Below are positions 59,801-64,000 of a DNA stretch of 64,000 bases, one piece after another. Below the pieces are notes generated by a model that saw only the letters and a program-made list of their open reading frames with translations, was not told where the DNA came from and did not search any database. This stretch comes from Brachypodium distachyon (lineage: Eukaryota > Streptophyta > Magnoliopsida > Poales > Poaceae): NCBI RefSeq assembly GCF_000005505.3, contig NC_016132.3, forward strand, positions 49,800,914 to 49,864,913. Direction: 5' to 3'. Position numbers and translations under genes: made by a program. Positions within the stretch are counted from its first letter, which is position 1. Every line of letters begins with the position of its first letter.

Positions 59801-62180
59801 AATGAATCTGGGGTAACAAGGTTAGCCTGTATTCTTCAGCGAATTTCCCATATTCCATCGCATTATCAAATGCAAGGAAAAGCTGATTAACAATAATGTG
59901 CTCAACAGTCCTCTCCTCAATAATCTCCAACAGCAGCTGGCGTATGCTGTCATAAGCTTCAATCACAGCACATCGCCTATACTCAATGTTACATATCCTG
60001 TTCCAGTGTGTCTTGTCATCAGCCACCAGTTCTGTTGCTTGACTGAGAGCAAGAAGCAGCTCATTATTAAGCAGCAAGCATGGCCACCGTACCACGCGAA
60101 TCTTCCACACAACTGGTGGAAGCTCAAGAAGCTCAACTTCCTTGTCGCTAACGATGTCCTCTTCCCTAAATGTCTGAATGATCTCATTCCAAATCAGTGC
60201 AAACCTCTTTGCTTCCACCTCATTTGCTTCAATCTTCCTATATGGGCGGCCAAAACCATACCTCAGCTTCAGCCGGTGAATTGCATCATACAGTCTGCTG
60301 CGGATGCCACCACGGAACTTATCGAGGTGCTCCTCTGGCATCAAATTGAACTGCATTGCACTTGCAAAAAACTGGAACCTCAAGCGCAACTGCTCAACAC
60401 TGCGAATCTCCCCTAAATGTGAGAAAAGCCCGATAAGTGCCCCCGTGAGTGATGAGAAGATTGCATACCATATCTGGATATCCATAAGGTAAATGAGGAT
60501 AACTGGGATCCACAGGATGATTACAGCAAGCCTCTCTGTGTGAGGCATGAACTCAAACCAGTTGTGAGAGATGTTATGGAGGCTGAATATTGTCTTTGTT
60601 GGAGCCACCATCGGCTTAATCTGGAGGAAGTAGCTGAAGCTAAACTTAGCTAGAAGGAGACAGATCCAGAAAATTGAATACTTGATGTTATCAATAAGCC
60701 CCTCCCTCAGACCACGTCCTACAAATGTGCGGGTCTGGAACCACCAGGTGAGCAGATATAGAATCCGCCAATTGGTTTTCTCCAGAAAATTCCTTATCCA
60801 AGGGATGATAAACAGCACAAGCGCAAGCACCTGTGGAATGACAAACACAGCTGCTGCCTCAAGGTAATTTAACACCCTGGTATTGGCAGCAAAGGACCAT
60901 CTGCGATCTCGCCACCGCTGATCCCACATTCGCGCATAAAGCACGCTAAATGTAATAGTCCACCCTGCAGCAACAATTGCCTTGAGCACCATCCGGACAG
61001 CAATAAATGTAGTTTCCCTCGACACAAGACTGTACTGAGTGCCAGCGTCAAGCAACGCCTGCAGAAAGCGCAGACCACCCCAGGTGATGAACACTGACAG
61101 CACACGGATCTGGATGTCACGGTAGCTGAGGCTATCCCATGGAACACTACGGCCATCCCATGCAACAATCATGGCTGCCTGAAAGAAGAGAATAAGCATC
61201 ACCCATAACCGATCGAAGCTTCGGTACACATTCCAGAATGAGCGCTGCTCTACAAAACCAGTCTTGCCAACACGGCCAGGCTTCCCTGGTGGCACAAAGA
61301 AGCCCCTTGAAGGATCCAGTGGCCACCGGAGCCGCTTGAAGACTCGCCGGCTCCAGAAGTACTCATTCACATCGTCATAATTTCTCCAAGCTGAGTGCGG
61401 CTTGGTCCCATTCCGGCTGGCCTCAACCTCGCCCTTGAGCGCATTATAAATTGGCGTGACCACACTGTTCAGGAAAGCCTCCTCACCGCACACGGCAGGG
61501 ATTGCAGGTCGCCCCGTCTCGACATCAATGGAGCGGTCGATGACATGGCTGAGGTCGAGCGCCATGTAGTGGAAGATGTAGCAGAGGCATTCGGGCATGA
61601 ACCTCAGATTGGCAGCCTCCCCCCAGATTAGCAGGTACAAAGCCGCGTACATGAGGTCCCTGCGGATGTCAGGGCCAACGCTCGCCGCGGCACCGGTCCG
61701 GCGGCCGGCGGTGGGCACATAGACATGCGGCCTCTGGCCGAGGTACGCGCACCAGGAGGTGTAGTTCTTGAGGAGCTTCTTCCGGATGGCCCGGGGAACG
61801 GAGTAGTGGAGTACGTCGGCGGGGTGGTCGGTGGGCAGGGTGCCCCCCGCGCGGAGCTGGGCGTTGGCGAGGAGGAGCACGAGGTGCTCCCGCTGGTTGC
61901 GGACGTTGTGGCGCTGGAAGCCGAAGGTGGCGCCGAGCCAGTCGAAGAGGTCGGCGCGGTGGGACTCCCAGGCGCGGGCGAACGGCGGCGGCGGGAGGTC
62001 GGCGGCGTGCGCCAGCGCCTCCACCGCCGCGCGCACCTCCGGGAACCGCAGCGACGGGTGCTCCCCGTGCATCAGCACGTTCTGGATCGGGATGATGTTG
62101 TAGGACGCCTGCACGGGCGGATCCACCGGCCCCGACCCCGCCCCCGCCACGGAGGGCCGGCGGTTGCGGAGGACGCTCAT
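56802..62180 (-). CDS. GSL: Callose synthase (1,3-beta-glucan synthase), GSL5/CalS12 type
   Basis: One uninterrupted frame of 1792 residues, about full length for plant callose synthases. Plasma-membrane enzyme that makes 1,3-beta-glucan from UDP-glucose. The N-terminal cytosolic region has LRFPEVRAAVEALAHA, the FKS1-type block LMYAALYLLIWGEAANLRFM and WRNYDDVNEYFW. A first transmembrane cluster lies at about 320-620 and the large cytosolic loop at about 620-1320, with AFSVLTPYYNEDVLYSKDQL, LWASYRGQTLARTVRGMMYY (about 988-1007) and PENQNHAIIFTRGDAVQTID. A second cluster of helices at about 1390-1760 ends with SWLPGFQEMQTRVLFNEGFS. Many plant paralogues have about 40-50 exons; the near-intronless state is typical of the GSL5/PMR4 (CalS12) branch, which makes wound and pathogen callose. 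A 3' splice site just before the ATG (GTTTTGCAG, next to 62191) suggests a leader intron. The start is supported by YNIIPIQNVL soon after. Confidence 0.96.
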   Translation of the reverse strand: MSVLRNRRPSVAGAGSGPVDPPVQASYNIIPIQNVLMHGEHPSLRFPEVRAAVEALAHAADLPPPPFARAWESHRADLFDWLGATFGFQRHNVRNQREHLVLLLANAQLRAGGTLPTDHPADVLHYSVPRAIRKKLLKNYTSWCAYLGQRPHVYVPTAGRRTGAAASVGPDIRRDLMYAALYLLIWGEAANLRFMPECLCYIFHYMALDLSHVIDRSIDVETGRPAIPAVCGEEAFLNSVVTPIYNALKGEVEASRNGTKPHSAWRNYDDVNEYFWSRRVFKRLRWPLDPSRGFFVPPGKPGRVGKTGFVEQRSFWNVYRSFDRLWVMLILFFQAAMIVAWDGRSVPWDSLSYRDIQIRVLSVFITWGGLRFLQALLDAGTQYSLVSRETTFIAVRMVLKAIVAAGWTITFSVLYARMWDQRWRDRRWSFAANTRVLNYLEAAAVFVIPQVLALVLFIIPWIRNFLEKTNWRILYLLTWWFQTRTFVGRGLREGLIDNIKYSIFWICLLLAKFSFSYFLQIKPMVAPTKTIFSLHNISHNWFEFMPHTERLAVIILWIPVILIYLMDIQIWYAIFSSLTGALIGLFSHLGEIRSVEQLRLRFQFFASAMQFNLMPEEHLDKFRGGIRSRLYDAIHRLKLRYGFGRPYRKIEANEVEAKRFALIWNEIIQTFREEDIVSDKEVELLELPPVVWKIRVVRWPCLLLNNELLLALSQATELVADDKTHWNRICNIEYRRCAVIEAYDSIRQLLLEIIEERTVEHIIVNQLFLAFDNAMEYGKFAEEYRLTLLPQIHSSVITLVELLLKENKDQTKIVNTLQTLYVLVVHDFPKNKKDIEQLRLEGLAPSRPTESGLLFEDALKCPSENDVSFYKQVRRLHTILTSRDSMNNVPKNPEARRRITFFSNSLFMNMPRAPPVEKMVAFSVLTPYYNEDVLYSKDQLRRENEDGISILFYLQKIYEDDWANFLERMRREGMVNDDGIWAGKFQELRLWASYRGQTLARTVRGMMYYYSALKMLAFLDKASEIDITEGTKHLATFGSIRHENDVYPRNNGFQQRPQRRLNRGASTVSQLFKGEEDGAALMKYTYVVTCQIYGNQKMAKDQRAEDILTLMKKNVALRVAYVDEVRHEMGDMQYYSVLVKFDQDLQKEVEIYRIRLPGPLKLGEGKPENQNHAIIFTRGDAVQTIDMNQDNYFEEALKMRNLLEQYNYYHGSQKPTLLGVREHVFTGSVSSLAWFMSAQETSFVTLGQRVLANPLKVRMHYGHPDVFDRLWFLTRGGLSKASRVINISEDIFAGFNCTLRGGNVSHHEYIQVGKGRDVGLNQISMFEAKVSSGNGEQTLSRDIYRLGHRVDFFRMLSVFYTTIGFYFNTMLVVLTVYTFAWGRLYLALSGLEAGIQGSANVTNNKALGAVLNQQFVIQLGFFTALPMILENSLERGFLPAVWEFFTMQMNFSSVFYTFSMGTKSHYYGRTILHGGAKYRATGRGFVVQHKSFAENYRLYARSHFIKAIELGIILTVYAFHSVIARNTLVYIIMMLSSWILVVSWIMAPFAFNPSGFDWLKTVYDFDDFMNWIWYPGGIFSKAEHSWEVWWYEEQDHLRTTGLWGKILEILLDLRYFFFQYGVVYQLKIADGSRSIAVYLLSWICVAVIFGVFVLMSYARDKYSAKQHLHYRLVQCAVIILAALVLILFFEFTEFQIIDIFTGLLAFIPTGWGLISIAQVIRPFIESTVVWASVISVARLYEILLGVIVMAPVALLSWLPGFQEMQTRVLFNEGFSRGLQISRILAGKKTNAV

Positions 62181-64000
62181 CTCCTACGCAGCTGCAAAAC
62201 GGGAGGAACCGTCAGTACTCAACACACAGCCTCATCATCATCAGAGATTCAGAGAGGAGGAAGTGCATACACAGTATTAGGACTTCGAAGAGGATCACGT
62301 GGGCGGTGGAGCTTTTGTTTGCTTGTTTGATTTGTTTTTCTCCGGTGTGGGGTTTGGGGGGGCTGGTCTTTGCTTTGCTTCTGGGGTTTCTAAACCAAAC
62401 TAGTGTTTCCGTGCGCTGTGTCTTCCAGTGGGATAATGATGACGAATTGACGATGATGATGATGCGAGCGAGAACGAGGTGATGTACTTTACGAAAAGGG
62501 AATGTCAGATTGATGTGATGAGTCTCATCCTCTTTATCCAGCCGGTTCCAATGGCAGAAAATAAAATAAAATGAGAGAATTTTTTGGTATCATAAAGCTA
62601 TGAAATCTGGGTGAGTAACAGGATTGGCACTTTGTCATCTTTGGAGAATCCAAGCGAATTCGTGAAGTAGGATACTTTTGGTCGTGCATAAGTGCATTGA
62701 GAGTTCGAGACTTGAGAACCCCATCACTCCATTTCCAGGAGGAGAGCGAAAAAGGACCGGAGGCGTGAGAACTTTTGAATTGTGGGTGAGAACTTTTAAT
62801 ATTGGATAAGTCAGTATGGCATAAACGAATCCTTTCGGGCTTTTGTTTGCTTCTTTTCAACAATTGGAAACATTTGCCTACATGCTGGTCACGTGCGGTT
62901 GTCCCCCCTCCCGCCTTTACAACTGAATGAACCGGACCGTGGAGCACTGGGGTGCATGCGTACAGGAGCTAAATTTGAGCTAAACTGACGAAACCAGTCA
63001 CACGGCGCTCGAAAATTTCAGAGAAAAAATTGCTCAGAAAAGTATGAGCCAGAAAGTTGACGACGTATCTATCAGACTATGACCATAGTGTTTTCTAAAA
63101 GAAAGACTACCACCCATAGCAGCAGCAGCATTTGGGGAACCTGTCTGATGACACTTGTTTCAGAGCATAATTGGTGCTGATCCCTTGTGTTTTAAGCCTC
63201 TAAAAGTTGACGCTTTCTGCTTACTTTCCATTGCCAGTGTTCGGTGCCGCACTAGAGAGCTACTACTAATCAGAAACCACGACATCGCGTACACTCCTGT
63301 CAAAGAGAAATGAGGTTCAGATAAAACCCTATGGTGCGCAGTGTTCATCCTCTCATGCATCGGGCTCGTAGATTTGAACTTTTGAACCCCCGGTAGAAGT
63401 TCCCTAAACTAATCCAGCAAGAGTTTTTTAAGGCAGGTCGCAAGCTGTGGCTGGCGTCCTCTCTGTAGCTTGACGCCAGAGGCAAAAAGGCTCGTCACCA
63501 AAAAAAAGAAAAGAAAAGCAAAGAAAAGCGTAACGCACGCTGCAAGCGGACGATGGGCGGCAGAGGAGCCAGACCAACCGGTCGAGAATATGAGAATATC
63601 AAGTGGGTCCCGCCAAGACGACGACCACGCTAGACAGACCACTTAGCCACACGACACCTCGTCACGATACAAGTTGTAGGATATCCGGGAGGCTGAAACG
63701 TGGGCCAGGGGAGCAAAATCTGGCGACATCCCAGGGATAAACCCGTCGTCAGTCCGCCGCTTGGTGAGGTGCACGAGACAAGGGCAGCGGCGGGGGAAAT
63801 TACGGAACTGCCACTGAGGCCCCCGCGCGGCCCGGATGACGGCGACCCGTTGCGAGCTGGGGGAAACCTCGAAGCGAACGGCGATCTACAGCGGCAGTAA
63901 AGTTTTTGGCACCTAGACGAGGGGGAGAAAGGGTTTAGAAACTTCACCTGATGAACAATCGACCGGCGGCGAGGAGCGAGCGACGCCCCGTCTGTCTCAC
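62181..64000. other. Upstream region of the callose synthase
   Basis: This should contain the leader exon, leader intron and promoter of the callose synthase; the donor site and start of transcription could not be fixed. A GATGAT-rich stretch is at about 62436-62465. No gene or known repeat was recognised to the right edge. Confidence 0.45.

Noticed and set aside
61725..62330. 201-codon plus-strand frame opposite the callose synthase N-terminus
   Set aside because: Antisense shadow of a GC-rich real exon; no family resemblance.

Overview
The window is nuclear DNA of a grass, probably a small-genome Pooideae species of the Brachypodium type. Intron-rich plant genes have GC-rich first exons, and the gaps hold Stowaway MITEs, Helitrons and Mutator-like elements typical of grasses. 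About one gene per 6 kb is recognisable. All gene models were spliced by eye from conserved protein blocks, GT/AG borders and reading phase; none was searched against a database.

Layout: (1) 1-5.6 kb, the 5' part of a HASPP28/PDAP1-type phosphoprotein gene on the minus strand, running off the left edge, then a gene-poor gap. (2) 5.6-5.9 kb, a U2 snRNA gene with plant USE and TATA elements. (3) 6.8-11.1 kb, a VOZ transcription factor. (4) 13.6-20.2 kb, an RTN4IP1-like oxidoreductase and an OPA3-like gene, convergent. (5) 21.9-23.2 kb, a plastid-type UVR plus NTF2-like protein. (6) 23.4-26.0 kb, a Helitron cluster. (7) 26.7-27.9 kb, a broken O-methyltransferase. (8) 28.6-32.8 kb, an ETTIN/ARF3-type auxin response factor with two tasiR-ARF target sites. 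(9) 34-37.3 kb, a hAT-like element and a Mutator-like element with 9-bp target duplications and a GC-rich cargo. (10) 38.8-53.9 kb, a direct segmental duplication of about 6.2 kb that duplicates an NFD6-like gene and the last exon of an OB-fold ssDNA-binding gene, with an E6-like gene between the copies. (11) 55.2-55.4 kb, the broken first exon of that OB-fold gene. (12) 56.8-62.2 kb, a callose synthase of the GSL5/CalS12 type in one 1792-codon exon.

The genes are independent plant loci, not an operon or pathway. VOZ, ETTIN-type ARF and GSL genes lying close together agrees with my recollection of the rice chromosome 1 order, which needs checking. The most informative feature is the segmental duplication. 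Each copy has a private MITE, the derived copy ends inside a MITE, and the OB-fold gene has separate lesions at its start and in both copies of its last exon. I saw no unknown multi-gene system.
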